From Bryobacterales bacterium (GTDB lineage Bacteria; Acidobacteriota; Terriglobia; Bryobacterales; UBA6623): a stretch of DNA of 34,968 nucleotides. The DNA lies in NCBI GenBank assembly GCA_022826925.1, contig JAJDTX010000115.1:1-34968 (forward strand), written 5' to 3'. The notes under the pieces were generated by a model, which ran no database searches, was not told the DNA's origin, and saw only the letters and a list, made by a program, of their open reading frames with translations. The translations under genes were made by a program, and so were the position numbers. Shown here in pieces: positions 18,104-27,311 of this stretch. How positions within the stretch are numbered: the first letter of the stretch is position 1; each line of letters starts with the position of its first letter.

Positions 18104-19027
18104 TTGCGAGTCGTTGTATCTGGAGCAGCCGGCTTCATCGGTTCGCACCTTTGCGACCGCTTGCTGGCGGACGGGCAAGAGGTGATCGGGCTGGACAACC
18201 TCAGTACCGGCCGGGTGGAGAACTTGCACCATCTGCAGGATCGTGCAGAGTTCCGCTTCTTCCGGCATGACATCTGCGAGCCGTTCCAGTCAGATGGCCG
18301 GATCGACGTGGTTTACAACCTCGCCTGCCCGGCCAGCCCGCGCGACTATCTGGCGGCCCCGCTCGAAACGCTTGCGGCCTGCTCGGAGGGCACCCGCAAC
18401 ATGTTAGAGCTGGCTCTTCGCCATCGCGCCACGTTCTTGCAGGCCTCGACTTCGGAGGCCTATGGCGACGCTCTCGTGCAGCCGCAGTCTGAGACGTATT
18501 GGGGCAACGTCAATCCGATTGGCCCGCGCTCGGTATACGACGAGGGCAAGCGCTACGCGGAGGCCCTCACGATGGCGTACCACCGCGAGCGCGGCGCAGA
18601 CACTCGCATCGCCCGTCTGTTCAATGTGTACGGTCCCCGCATGAAGCGCGGGGACGGGCGTGTCTTGCCTGCTTTCTTGGACCAAGCGTTGCGAGCCGTT
18701 CCCCTGACGGTCTTCGGCGACGGTTCGCAGACGCGAAGCTTCTGCTATGTCTCTGACATTGTCGAGGGCATCGTCGGCTTGGCTGCCAGCGACGAAGCGA
18801 CGCCGGTAAACCTCGGAGGCCCGGACGAGATCACCGTGCTGGAACTGGCCAAGGTTGTGCAGACCGTTGCCGACGTCGACTGTGGCGTCACCCACCTCGA
18901 GTTGCCCCAGGATGACCCGAACCGGCGCCAGCCGGACATTGCCAAGGCGAGACGCCTGCTCCGTTGGGAGCCGGAGGTGGATTTGCGGCACGGGGTGCGG
19001 TTGATGCTGGCATCGTACGTCGAGTGA
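18104..19027 (+). CDS. uxs: UDP-glucuronate decarboxylase-like NAD-dependent epimerase/dehydratase
   Basis: Uxs converts UDP-glucuronate to UDP-xylose, used in surface glycans. The 307-residue extended SDR protein has the NAD motif SGAAGFIGSH, NLACPASPRDYLAAPLET, STSEAYGDALVQPQ (Ser/Thr of the active site), TYWGNVNPIGPRSVYDEGKR (Tyr-x-x-x-Lys), RLFNVYGPRM, GRVLPAF and DGSQTRSFCYV, the pattern of the Uxs group. The start is TTG at 18104: the ATG at 18081 is out of frame, and the Rossmann motif begins right after. A GGGGGCAGG stretch upstream can serve as ribosome site. A UDP-glucose 4-epimerase role is less likely because of the CPASP segment. Confidence 0.88.
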   Translation: MRVVVSGAAGFIGSHLCDRLLADGQEVIGLDNLSTGRVENLHHLQDRAEFRFFRHDICEPFQSDGRIDVVYNLACPASPRDYLAAPLETLAACSEGTRNMLELALRHRATFLQASTSEAYGDALVQPQSETYWGNVNPIGPRSVYDEGKRYAEALTMAYHRERGADTRIARLFNVYGPRMKRGDGRVLPAFLDQALRAVPLTVFGDGSQTRSFCYVSDIVEGIVGLAASDEATPVNLGGPDEITVLELAKVVQTVADVDCGVTHLELPQDDPNRRQPDIAKARRLLRWEPEVDLRHGVRLMLASYVE

Positions 19028-19172
19028 GGTCGCTGCTGTCAGAGGCTCGATCGCGAGCAGCCGCCGCGACCAGTCGGAAAGGGGCCAGCTGGATGCGACG
19101 TGGTTGGACCGGAAGCACGCTTCAGCAGCCTGGAAAGCGTGCTCATGTGAGATCATGGGACGCCTCAAGACC

Positions 19173-20711
19173 ATGTCGAACGCCCTCACTCGTCGGAACT
19201 TCCTTGCCACCGCAACCGCCTTGTCGGCGTCGTCCGCGTGCCGGTCTAGCGGCCCTGAGCAGGCGGAGGGCCCGGCCCGGCCCAACATCGTGCTACTCAT
19301 GGGAGACGACCACGGCTGGCACGAAACCGGCTACAACGGTCATTCCCACGTCAAGACGCCAGTCCTAGACGAAATGGCCGCGTCCGGGTTGCGCCTTGAC
19401 CGGTTCTACTCGGCCGCGCCGGTGTGCTCGCCGACTCGCGGCAGCGTGATGACTGGGCGGCATCCCAATCGTTACGGCACATTCAGCGCGAACTGGTCGA
19501 TCCGGCCCGAGGAAATCGGCATCGCCCAAATCCTGAGCGAAGCCGGCTATGCCTGCGGACACTTTGGAAAGTGGCATCTCGGCCCCGTCAAGGCCGATTC
19601 GCCGACGAATCCTGGTGCCTTCGGGTTCGACGAGTGGCTCTCTCACGACAACTTCTTCGAGATGAACCCGATTCTGTCGCGAAACGGCGGCGCTCCCGAG
19701 AAGCACGAGGGGGAGAGCTCCCAGATCGTGATCGACGCGGCCAAGCAATTCATCGACCAGGCGAAGAGTGAGGGGCGGCCTTCCTTCACGGTCATCTGGT
19801 TCGGCTCGCCCCACGAGCCTTACAGCGGCTTGGACGACGACCTCCAAGCGTATGCAGATCTTCCCGAGAGCCTGAAAGAGGACTCGGCCGGAATCACCTC
19901 GATGGAGACGGGCTTGCGCACGCAGGTGCGCTTGGACAAGGTGCTGCAAGCCCGCTTCGCCGAGATCACGGCGATGGATCGAGCTATCGGAGATCTGAGG
20001 AATCACCTGCGGGAGACCGGCCAACGGTCCGACACGCTGCTGTGGTACTGCAGCGACAACGGAGCGCCATCGGAGGCCCGCTTTTCGTCCCCCCTGCGGT
20101 CGAACAAGGGCCAGGTGTACGAAGGCGGCGTGCGCGTTCCGTCCGTGATCGAATGGCCGGCTCGAATCCCGGAGCCGATGCGCAGCCCCGTCAACTCCGT
20201 GACCAGTGACATCCTGCCGACGCTTTGCGAACTCATTGGCCAGTCGCTGCCGGGCCACCCGCTGGACGGCCTCAGCCTCGTTCCGGTCATTGATGGAGCC
20301 ATGCAGGAACGGCCGGAGCCGATCTGCTTCTGGAGGTTCGACGCCGACCCGGAAGGCACCGGCGAGCCGTACATTGACCCGGCCCTGCAGGAAGGCACGA
20401 CGCCGCTCGTCAAGTACATGGACGGCCGGCTGACGCGGAATTTCCGCAACTTCCATCGCCCAAGCGTAGAAGAGGCCGACTTCAGCGGCCCGCGGGCCGT
20501 TCTCGACCACCGTTACAAGCTGGTGGTGGACGGCAGCGGTGCCGGGACGAGGGAATTGTTTGACATCCGCGCCGACTCGGCCGAGAGCAACGACCTCGCC
20601 GACAGCCACCCCGAGGAAGTCGCGCGCCTAGAGGCGCACTTGCGCAAGTGGCAGGAGTCAGTGCTGCATAGCCTGTCAGGTGGCGACTATTCGCAACGGC
20701 GGGCTCAATAG
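19173..20711 (+). CDS. Tat-exported lipoprotein type I sulfatase
   Basis: The catalytic Cys85 lies in [15 protein letters not shown], with Asp45-Asp46 (MGDDHG), Lys in FGKWHLG, the SPHEPY His and the CSDNGAP Asp-Asn. The N-terminus carries a twin-arginine motif (TRRNFL), a short hydrophobic stretch and a lipobox SSAC at Cys23, so the protein should be exported folded and lipid-anchored. This fits with formylglycine being made before export. ATG 19173 is preferred for this signal; upstream starts at 19155 and 19104 add residues with no clear role. At 512 residues it belongs to a different sulfatase group from the other two. Its last 7 bases overlap the convergent SDR gene. Confidence 0.92.
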   Translation: MSNALTRRNFLATATALSASSACRSSGPEQAEGPARPNIVLLMGDDHGWHETGYNGHSHVKTPVLDEMAASGLRLDRFYSAAPVCSPTRGSVMTGRHPNRYGTFSANWSIRPEEIGIAQILSEAGYACGHFGKWHLGPVKADSPTNPGAFGFDEWLSHDNFFEMNPILSRNGGAPEKHEGESSQIVIDAAKQFIDQAKSEGRPSFTVIWFGSPHEPYSGLDDDLQAYADLPESLKEDSAGITSMETGLRTQVRLDKVLQARFAEITAMDRAIGDLRNHLRETGQRSDTLLWYCSDNGAPSEARFSSPLRSNKGQVYEGGVRVPSVIEWPARIPEPMRSPVNSVTSDILPTLCELIGQSLPGHPLDGLSLVPVIDGAMQERPEPICFWRFDADPEGTGEPYIDPALQEGTTPLVKYMDGRLTRNFRNFHRPSVEEADFSGPRAVLDHRYKLVVDGSGAGTRELFDIRADSAESNDLADSHPEEVARLEAHLRKWQESVLHSLSGGDYSQRRAQ

Positions 20712-21466
20712 GCCCAAGGCCCTTGGATGAACAGCCCGCCGTCGACCATTAGCGTTTGGCCCGTGATGAACTCGCTCTCGTCGCGGCAGAGGAATGCCAC
20801 CGCTTCGGCGACGTCGGGCGGATGGCCGACGCGCCCCACCGGAGTCAGCTTCGACCACTGTCCGGCGTAGTCTGCCGCCTCGCGCTCGGTTCGCTCGATC
20901 AGGATCGCTCCGGGCGCCACGCAGTTGACGGTGATTCCGAGATCGCCCAGTTCGGCCGCAGCCACCTTGGTGAACTGCTCCATGCCGCCCTTGCTGGCCG
21001 TGTAGCTGACAAGGTTCGGGAAGGCGACCTTGTTGCAGCCCGATCCGATATTGATGATGCGCCCTTTGCCGCGCTCCTTCATGGCCCGCGCCGCCAACTG
21101 AGTGCAGAGAAAGCACCCCTTGAGGTTCGTGTCGATCACGCGGTCCCAGTCCTGTTCGGATAACTCGAGCAAGGGAGCCCAGACCTGTGTCCCGGCGTTG
21201 TTGACGAGAATGTCGAGCCTGCCGAACTCGGACAGCACCTTGTCGAACATGGCCCGCACTTGCGCCGACTCTGCGACGGAAGCCTGCACGGAAAGCGATC
21301 GTTTTCCGATCTTCCGGACAGCGTCCACGACTTGCTCGGCGCCGGCGGGATCGCTGTTGTAGTTCACTGCGACATCGCAGCCCAGCTCGGCAAGCTTGAG
21401 GCAGATCCCGCGGCCGATCCCCTTGCTCGCGCCGGTTACCAGCGCCGTCTTGCCCGAGAGTTCCAT
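20705..21466 (-). CDS. Short-chain dehydrogenase/reductase (FabG/glucose dehydrogenase-like)
   Basis: A classical SDR of 253 residues: cofactor motif TGASKGIG (about 12-19), NNAG (about 86-89), active-site Ser in NIGSG, and YTASKGG for the Tyr and Lys. The PG element ([13 protein letters not shown]) and the [11 protein letters not shown] ending are also there. It reduces or oxidises an alcohol or ketone with NAD(P)H; the sequence does not fix the substrate. In this setting a sugar or sugar-acid dehydrogenase is reasonable. The start ATG 21466 ([12 protein letters not shown]) is better placed than the one at 21490. It converges on the Tat sulfatase with a 7-bp overlap. Confidence 0.9.
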   Translation of the reverse strand: MELSGKTALVTGASKGIGRGICLKLAELGCDVAVNYNSDPAGAEQVVDAVRKIGKRSLSVQASVAESAQVRAMFDKVLSEFGRLDILVNNAGTQVWAPLLELSEQDWDRVIDTNLKGCFLCTQLAARAMKERGKGRIINIGSGCNKVAFPNLVSYTASKGGMEQFTKVAAAELGDLGITVNCVAPGAILIERTEREAADYAGQWSKLTPVGRVGHPPDVAEAVAFLCRDESEFITGQTLMVDGGLFIQGPWAY

Positions 21467-21536
21467 AGAGTCTCGCCCGCAGTCTATCAAGGCTACGCTA
21501 GGTCCCCCGCGAGACGGCGGCCCGCCAGGCAGCCGA

Positions 21537-22439
21537 TCAGACCCCTTCCAGGGCCGTGTCGATGGTCGGATACTTGAACGGGAATCCCGCGCTCAGGGCC
21601 TTGTCCGGCACTGCGCGCTGTGACGCTAGCAGCACCTCGGCGAATTCACCCAATCCGAGGCGCAGGGCGAATGCCGGGGCCGGGAAGGGCGCCGGCCTGC
21701 CGACTGCGCTGGCAAGCGCCTTGGTGAACTGTCGGTTGGTGACCGGATTCGGCGCGCAACCGTTGACTGCTCCCGCCAACGTCTCGGATTGGGCGCAAAA
21801 CAGGAACAGGGAAGCCAGATCGTCCACGTGGATCCACGGCATCCACTGCTGCCCATGACCGAGCCTGCCTCCGGCGCACAGCTTGAACAGGGGGAGCATT
21901 CGGGCCAGCGCCCCGCCTTGCGCCCCGAGCACGAGACCGATCCGGATCGTGACGACTCGCATGCCCAGGTCCTCGGCAGCGCGTGCCTCCGCTTCCCATG
22001 CGCGACAAACATCGGCAAGAAATCCCTCTGCTGCCGCCGCAGACTCAGCGAGGATTTCGTTGCCGCGACTGCCGTAGATCCCGACCGCGGAAGCCGCAAC
22101 CAAGACTTCCGGCCGGCGTTCGAGGTCGCGCATGGCTTCGACCAAGTGCTTGGTCCCCTCGACGCGGCTGTCTCGGATGTTCGCCTTCTTGGCCCTCGTC
22201 CAGCGGCCCTCTGCAACTGGCTCGCCCGCCAGGTGAAACACGGCCTCACACCTATCGAAGGCTTCTGCCGGCGGAAGTTCGCGGGCCGGGTCCCAGCGGA
22301 AGCACGCGCTCTGAGCGAAATCCGGAGGGGCATGTTCCGGGGCGCGGGTGAGGATCCGCGGTCTTGTCAGCAGCTTGCAGAGCCGCCGGCCCACGAATCC
22401 TGTCGCTCCTGTAACTACGCAGTGCAAGGGGTCCGCCAC
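21537..22439 (-). CDS. YfcH-like (TIGR01777) NAD-dependent epimerase family protein
   Basis: The 300-residue extended SDR carries [77 protein letters not shown] and the C-terminal domain with [16 protein letters not shown]. This is the YfcH group, whose reaction is poorly known. The Tyr in GIYG stands in the catalytic Tyr region, but the usual YxxxK is weak, as in the family. The start is GTG at 22439. It is divergent from the sulfatase at 22509 across a 69-bp gap. Confidence 0.9.
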   Translation of the reverse strand: MADPLHCVVTGATGFVGRRLCKLLTRPRILTRAPEHAPPDFAQSACFRWDPARELPPAEAFDRCEAVFHLAGEPVAEGRWTRAKKANIRDSRVEGTKHLVEAMRDLERRPEVLVAASAVGIYGSRGNEILAESAAAAEGFLADVCRAWEAEARAAEDLGMRVVTIRIGLVLGAQGGALARMLPLFKLCAGGRLGHGQQWMPWIHVDDLASLFLFCAQSETLAGAVNGCAPNPVTNRQFTKALASAVGRPAPFPAPAFALRLGLGEFAEVLLASQRAVPDKALSAGFPFKYPTIDTALEGV

Positions 22440-22508
22440 AGTTTGATTCTAGACGCCGACGCGGCAGGCCCCTCAGCCCCGATGCACAGTGCTGTACGAT
22501 GGGCGCCG

Positions 22509-23789
22509 ATGACGAGATTCAAGTGTGCCCTCGCGGCGCTCGGCATGGTCCTAGCCGCACGTGCGTTCCCGGCTGACAAACCGAACATCGTGTTCATCCT
22601 TGCAGACGACGTTGCGGACCAAGCCCTGGGCTGCTACGGCGGAGCTTCGTACCAGACGCCCCGGATCGATGCCTTGGCCCAAGCGGGCGTCCGCTTCCGC
22701 CATTGCTACTCCATGCCGGTTTGTCACCCTTCGCGCATCGCCATCATGACAGGGCGGTACCCCTTCCGCGGAGGGCGGCCGCAGTGGGGGACGTTCCCGC
22801 GCAATCTTGAGAGCGCGACCATCGGCAATGCGATGCGCAAGTCCGGGTATGCGACCGCCATTGCCGGCAAGTGGCAGCTGACGCTGCTGCGCGACGAGCC
22901 CGACCATCCTGGCCGCCTCGGCTTCGACCGCTGGTCATTATTCGGCTGGCACGAGGGCCCGCGATATTACCGGCCGCTGATCTACGAGGATGGCAAGGTC
23001 CGCTCCGATGTCAACGACAGGTACGGGCCGGACGTCTACGTCGACCTGCTCGTCGACTTCATGCGCGAGAATCGCGACAAGCCATTCTTCGCGTTCTACT
23101 CGATGGCATTGGCTCACGACGTCACAGACGACGTCGGTACGCCGCCGCCGCTCGGCCCGCAAGGTCACTACGACAGCTACAAGCTCATGGTCGAAAACAT
23201 GGATGAGCGCGTCGGGAGGCTCGTCGATGCGGTCGACGAACTCGGCATTCGGGAGCGCACGCTGTTCCTGTTCACGGCGGACAACGGGACCCCCAAGTCG
23301 TACTACTTCACCGCCGAGGGCGGGAAGATGTTCAAGCAGCCCATTGAACTGGTCTGGAACGGGCAGCGGGTCAAGGGCGGCAAGGGCGAGCTCACCGATG
23401 GCGGCACCCGAGTGCCCCTAGTCGCGAACTGGCCAGGAAAGCTCGCGCCAGGGCAGGTCGTTGACGACTTGGTCGACTTCAGCGACTGGTTTCCGACGTT
23501 TGTCGAGCTGGCGGGCGGGACGGTGCCGGCCGGGCTGGACGGGGTCAGCTTCGCCGATCGCCTGCGCGGCGGCGCCGCTTCACCCCGCCGGTGGGCCCTT
23601 GCGGCGGGCAGCGCGGGGCGCTGGGTGCGGACGCAACGATGGAAGCTGTACGACGACGGACGGCTCTACGACATGAGCGCGGGCAGGGAGGAAGCCGCCC
23701 CGCTGACGATCAGCGGCGCCTCCGAAGAAGCGCTGCGAGCGAGGGCTGAGCTTGAGGCCGCGCTGAGGGGCCTGAAGCTGGCGGACTGA
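22509..23789 (+). CDS. Exported type I sulfatase, short form
   Basis: Cys72 in CHPSRIAIMTGRYPF is the formylglycine site, with Asp33-Asp34 (LADDVADQ), Lys in AGKWQ, the SMALAHD His and the TADNGTPKS Asp-Asn. A signal peptide (MTRFKCALAALGMVLAARAFPA) precedes the domain. The frame is open upstream to 21789, but that part lies over the opposite yfcH-like gene, so ATG 22509 is the real start. At 426 residues it is on the small side. It shares SMPxCxPxR, YATAIAGKWQ and the GP-rich D-V/I-F/Y-x-D segment with the sulfatase at 8389, so the two are probably paralogues of one subfamily. Confidence 0.92.
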   Translation: MTRFKCALAALGMVLAARAFPADKPNIVFILADDVADQALGCYGGASYQTPRIDALAQAGVRFRHCYSMPVCHPSRIAIMTGRYPFRGGRPQWGTFPRNLESATIGNAMRKSGYATAIAGKWQLTLLRDEPDHPGRLGFDRWSLFGWHEGPRYYRPLIYEDGKVRSDVNDRYGPDVYVDLLVDFMRENRDKPFFAFYSMALAHDVTDDVGTPPPLGPQGHYDSYKLMVENMDERVGRLVDAVDELGIRERTLFLFTADNGTPKSYYFTAEGGKMFKQPIELVWNGQRVKGGKGELTDGGTRVPLVANWPGKLAPGQVVDDLVDFSDWFPTFVELAGGTVPAGLDGVSFADRLRGGAASPRRWALAAGSAGRWVRTQRWKLYDDGRLYDMSAGREEAAPLTISGASEEALRARAELEAALRGLKLAD

Positions 23790-23813
23790 CCGGCAGACTG
23801 CTAGACTGCGGCC

Positions 23814-24695
23814 TTGCGTACGATCCTGTTGGGCGCGGGCGGTCAACTCGGTATAGACTTGGCGCGGCTGTGTCGCAAGCGCGGCCACGGATTGCTGGCC
23901 CTGCGCCGGAGCCAGCTCGATATCACCGATGAGTCCGCGACTCGCCAGCGGATCGCGCGCTACGACCCGGACTGCGTGATCAATGCCGCGGCCTACAACC
24001 AGGTCGATCAGGCCGAGAGTGATTCGGAGACGGCCATGCGCGTCAACGCTCTGGCCGTGCGCAACATAGCTGTTGCTTGTGCCGAAGTCGGCGCGGTGCT
24101 GGTGCACTATTCGACGGACTACGTCTTTAGCGGCGAAAAGGGCACCCCGTATACGGAGACAGACGCCCCAGCCCCGCGGTCGGTCTACGGAGTCTCCAAG
24201 CTTGCCGGGGAGACGTTTGCACGGGCCCATTGCCCCTCGCACTACGTGCTGAGGGTTGCGGGCGTCTTCGGCCCGCCGGGGCGGCATACGAAACGCGGCA
24301 ACTTCGCTGAGTTCGTGCTGCGCAAGTGCGCTGAGGGAACGCCCCTACGCATCGTGGACGACCGGTTCGCCACGCCGACGTTTGGCCCGGCGTTGGCTGC
24401 CCGCACGCTGGACGCGGTCGAGCGCAAGATCCCGTTTGGTTTGTATCACTTAGCCGGTGGCGAGGCGGTCTCGTGGTGCGAGTTCGCCCGCAAGATCGTG
24501 CGCTTGGCCCAGCGCCCTGCCGAAGTGGAACCGATTGATGGGTCGCGTTCCCAAGCGAAGGCGCTCCGGCCGCGATGCGCGGCGCTCTCGAACGCGAGGG
24601 TCGAAGCGGCCGGAATCGCCAAGATGCCCAGCCTAGACGCGGCGATCGCAGAGTATCTGGTCTTGCGCAAGCGAGAGCGCCCGGCCCGGCCCTGA
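23814..24695 (+). CDS. rmlD: dTDP-4-dehydrorhamnose reductase
   Basis: RmlD makes dTDP-L-rhamnose in the last step of the rhamnose donor pathway. Features: GAGGQLGIDLA (NADPH site), INAAAYNQVDQAESD, HYSTDYVFSGEKGTPY, SVYGVSKLAGE (Tyr-x-x-x-Lys), VLRVAGVFGP and DDRFATPTF. The 293-residue length is normal. The start is TTG at 23814, 24 bp after the sulfatase stop, so it may be cotranscribed with it. RmlA, RmlB and RmlC are not in the window. Confidence 0.92.
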   Translation: MRTILLGAGGQLGIDLARLCRKRGHGLLALRRSQLDITDESATRQRIARYDPDCVINAAAYNQVDQAESDSETAMRVNALAVRNIAVACAEVGAVLVHYSTDYVFSGEKGTPYTETDAPAPRSVYGVSKLAGETFARAHCPSHYVLRVAGVFGPPGRHTKRGNFAEFVLRKCAEGTPLRIVDDRFATPTFGPALAARTLDAVERKIPFGLYHLAGGEAVSWCEFARKIVRLAQRPAEVEPIDGSRSQAKALRPRCAALSNARVEAAGIAKMPSLDAAIAEYLVLRKRERPARP

Positions 24696-24709
24696 TTTCT
24701 GGCCCGGCC
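24683..24709 (+). terminator. Hairpin straddling the rmlD stop codon
   Basis: Two GGCCCGGCC segments (24683-24691 and 24701-24709) pair with each other with one central C-C mismatch, around a 9-base loop that contains the rmlD stop. No T-run follows, so this is at best a weak or factor-assisted terminator separating rmlD from the sulfur operon. Confidence 0.35.
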
Positions 24710-24771
24710 GCAAGCTAGGACCCGCACAAGCAGCTCGCTCCAGTCCCTCCCGTGCCGCGCTCAACCGTTAA

Positions 24772-24831
24772 TCCCTACTATGTCGATAGGAATACTAGAA
24801 TATAGCTGCCGAGCCGTGTATAGTGGAAGAA
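24772..24831 (+). promoter_or_regulatory. AT-rich promoter region of sat-cysH-cysC with inverted repeat
   Basis: This short stretch is clearly richer in A and T than the surrounding DNA. It has an inverted repeat CTAT-GTCG-ATAG (24778-24789) inside CCTACTATGTCGATAGG, and -10-like hexamers TAGAAT (24796-24801) and TATAGT (24819-24824); no good -35 is evident. TGGAAGAA just before the ATG can act as ribosome site. An operator for a sulfur regulator is possible but unproven. Confidence 0.4.
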
Positions 24832-25944
24832 ATGTCTATTGCTTCTGCGGACCTGAACGCGCTGGTTTCCTCCGGCGTGCCGAGCCTTGCCGCGACGTTC
24901 CGACAGCTGAGCGACCTGTATCTGCTGGCCGAAGGCGGATACGAGCCGATCCAGGGGTTCTTGAACAGTGCCCAGACCCGCTCGGTCTGCCGCACCATGC
25001 ACCTCACCACCGGGGAGCCATGGAGCATTCCGGTCGTGTTCCCGATCGATGCCGCCACCAAGGAGCGAATCCTCGGGGCGGAGCGCTTGGTTCTCAAGGA
25101 CGGGGACGCCCCGGCGGGTCTGCTGCATGTCGAGGAGATCTTTCCGATCGAGAAGGAACTCTACGCCGAGAGCATCTTCCGCACGCAGGACGAGGCGCAT
25201 CCCGGCGTCCAGTGGCTGCGCGGGGCAGGGGAGTATTCGGTTGCGGCTACGGCCGAGATCTGCTCGGACTGGAAGCTCGACGTTCCCGGCTCGCTTCCGA
25301 TCTCGCCGCGCGAGACGGCGGCTCTGGTGCGGGCCAAGGGCTGGCGGACGGTGGTGGGATTCCAGACGCGCAATCCGATCCACCGAGCGCACGAGTTTTG
25401 CACCAAGATTGCGCTCGAGACCGCCGACGGGCTGGTGATCCACCCCCTCTTGGGCGAGACCAAGGCTGACGACACGCCCGCCGAGGTGCGCTTGGCTTGC
25501 TACGACGTGCTGCTGCGCAACTACTACCCGGCCGAGCACGCGATGCTGGCCGGTTTTCCGGCGTGGATGCGCTACGCCGGCCCGCGCGAGGCGATTTTCC
25601 ACGCGCAGGTGCGCAAGAACTACGGCATTACGCGCTTCATCGTCGGGCGGGACCACGCTGGCGTGGGCGACTACTACGGCCCGTTCGACGCCCAGAGGAT
25701 CTTTTCCGAGTTCCAACCCGGGGAACTCGGCGTTGAACCAATCTTCTTCGATTTCGTCCACTATTGCAGGACCTGCGGAGGCATGGCTTCGAAGAAGACC
25801 TGCCCGTGCCCGCCGGAGGCTCACGTGCATCTTGCCGGCCGCGAGGTCCGCCAGATGTTGCGCGAGGGCAAGATGCCCCCGCCCGAGTTCACACGCCCGG
25901 AGGTCGCTGAGATCTTGATCGCTGCGGCGCGAGGAGCTGCGTGA
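24832..25944 (+). CDS. sat: Sulfate adenylyltransferase (ATP sulfurylase)
   Basis: Sat makes APS from ATP and sulfate. This is the homo-oligomeric type, not CysDN: QTRNPIHRAHE (about 178-188) holds the HxxH nucleotide-binding motif, GRDHAGVGDYYG (about 272) is the second ATP loop, and a Cys cluster (HYCRTCGGMASKKTCPCP) fits the zinc site of bacterial and archaeal Sat proteins. Length is 370 residues, with no fused APS kinase. The ATG at 24832 is preferred over a GTG three codons earlier, for its ribosome site. The stop overlaps the GTG of cysH, so the two are coupled. Confidence 0.96.
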   Translation: MSIASADLNALVSSGVPSLAATFRQLSDLYLLAEGGYEPIQGFLNSAQTRSVCRTMHLTTGEPWSIPVVFPIDAATKERILGAERLVLKDGDAPAGLLHVEEIFPIEKELYAESIFRTQDEAHPGVQWLRGAGEYSVAATAEICSDWKLDVPGSLPISPRETAALVRAKGWRTVVGFQTRNPIHRAHEFCTKIALETADGLVIHPLLGETKADDTPAEVRLACYDVLLRNYYPAEHAMLAGFPAWMRYAGPREAIFHAQVRKNYGITRFIVGRDHAGVGDYYGPFDAQRIFSEFQPGELGVEPIFFDFVHYCRTCGGMASKKTCPCPPEAHVHLAGREVRQMLREGKMPPPEFTRPEVAEILIAAARGAA

Positions 25945-26726
25945 CACTCCCACAGCCGAAATTCACGTGGCCGCGGAGCGACGCCGCTGCCCAGGAGATC
26001 TTGGGCTGGGCGATCGATGAGTTCGGCTCGGGACTGGCGATCTGCACCAGTTTCCAAGCCTCGGGGTCGGTGATCCTCGACATGGCCGCGCGCTTGGTCG
26101 GCGGCAATATCAACGTCTTTAGCATCGATACCGGCCGCTTGCACGAGGAGACCTACCAGCTGATCTCACAGATCCGCCGGCGCTACGGGATCGTGATCGA
26201 GTTGGTTCCGCCGGATGCCGACGAGCTCGGCTCGATGCTTACGCTGCACGGGCCGAACCTTTTCTACGAGAGCCCCGCCAAGCGCAAGTTGTGCTGCGAG
26301 ATCCGCAAAGTGAGGCCGCTACAGCGCCGCCTGGCGACGCTCGATGCCTGGGTCACGGGCCTGCGGCGCGACCAAGACGGCGGCCGCGAGCGAACCGAAC
26401 CGGTGGCGATCGACGAAGAGCACGGCGGAATTGTGAAGCTTGCCCCGTTGGCCGGCTGGTCGAACGAGCAGGTCTTCGCCTACGCGCGGGAGCACGATGT
26501 GCCGCTGCACCCGCTGTATGCCCAGGGCTATCCGAGCATTGGATGCCAGCCCTGCACCCGCAAGGTCGAGGCCGGCGAAGATTCCCGGGCGGGGCGTTGG
26601 TGGTGGGAGAAAGACGTCGACAAGGAGTGTGGAATGCACTTGGGCATGCGCGGCCAGATGCGTCGGGAGGTGGACGTGCTGCTGGATGAAGTTCTGCCGG
26701 CCCGCAGGCCGTTTGCCGTCAAGTAA
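25941..26726 (+). CDS. cysH: Adenylyl-sulfate (APS) reductase, thioredoxin-dependent, Fe-S type
   Basis: CysH reduces activated sulfate to sulfite. The 261-residue protein has the four cluster cysteines Cys118-Cys119 (KLCCEIRK) and Cys202/Cys205 (GCQPCTRK), which mark the [4Fe-4S] APS-reducing form, and the catalytic Cys230 in KECGMH. The PP-loop-like nucleotide site (CTSFQASGSVILDM) and SIDTGRLHEETY are also seen. The start is GTG at 25941, overlapping the sat stop. The phosphate-binding details that separate APS from PAPS use cannot be judged by eye, but the cysteines favour APS. Confidence 0.95.
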   Translation: MTLPQPKFTWPRSDAAAQEILGWAIDEFGSGLAICTSFQASGSVILDMAARLVGGNINVFSIDTGRLHEETYQLISQIRRRYGIVIELVPPDADELGSMLTLHGPNLFYESPAKRKLCCEIRKVRPLQRRLATLDAWVTGLRRDQDGGRERTEPVAIDEEHGGIVKLAPLAGWSNEQVFAYAREHDVPLHPLYAQGYPSIGCQPCTRKVEAGEDSRAGRWWWEKDVDKECGMHLGMRGQMRREVDVLLDEVLPARRPFAVK

Positions 26727-26757
26727 GTGCGGGGATCCGCTCGGAGTATGATGAGAA

Positions 26758-27291
26758 ATGGAGTATAAAGGGGCAACCATTTGGATGACCGGCTTGTCCG
26801 GCTCGGGCAAGTCGACTGTCGCGAATATGCTGGCCAAGCGCCTGCGTGCCGTCGGTGCGCGGGTGGAGATCTTGGACGGCGATGTGGTCCGGACGAATCT
26901 CTCCAAGGGTCTGGGTTTCAGCAAGGAAGACCGCGACACCAACATCCGCCGCATCGGATTCGTGTGCAACCTTTTGTCGCGCAACGGTGTGTTCGCGATT
27001 GCGGCGGCCATTTCCCCTTACAGGGCGGTCCGAGACGAGGTTAGGGCCGCGGCTGGCGATTTCGTGGAGGTCTTCGCCGACTGTCCCCTTGACACGCTCG
27101 TAGAGCGCGACGCCAAGGGCCTCTACAAGAAGGCGCTCGCGGGCGAGATCAAGAATTTCACGGGCGTCTCCGATCCGTACGAACCACCTGAGTCTCCGGA
27201 GGTTCGGGTTGATTCGAGCCAGCAGACGGCGGAGGAATCGACCGAAAGCGTCTGGCAGTACCTGATCGGGGCCGGGCTCCTAAAGCCGTAG
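26758..27291 (+). CDS. cysC: Adenylyl-sulfate kinase
   Basis: CysC phosphorylates APS to PAPS. Walker [10 protein letters not shown] is at residues 12-20, followed by [28 protein letters not shown] (APS contacts), the active-site Ser in [33 protein letters not shown] and [11 protein letters not shown]. The 177-residue length is normal for standalone CysC. It begins 31 bp after cysH, in the same direction. With an APS-type CysH beside it, its product may feed sulfotransferases rather than reduction; none is seen in the window. Confidence 0.95.
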   Translation: MEYKGATIWMTGLSGSGKSTVANMLAKRLRAVGARVEILDGDVVRTNLSKGLGFSKEDRDTNIRRIGFVCNLLSRNGVFAIAAAISPYRAVRDEVRAAAGDFVEVFADCPLDTLVERDAKGLYKKALAGEIKNFTGVSDPYEPPESPEVRVDSSQQTAEESTESVWQYLIGAGLLKP

Positions 27292-27311
27292 CCGGCCTGT
27301 TGGGCAGCTCT

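Noticed and set aside
19365..20609. 414-codon open frame on the minus strand
   Set aside because: It is antisense to the Tat sulfatase, which has a full set of catalytic motifs; this frame has none.
21789..22508. 240-residue N-terminal extension of the third sulfatase
   Set aside because: It covers the opposite YfcH-like gene and the short intergenic gap; a signal peptide begins at 22509.
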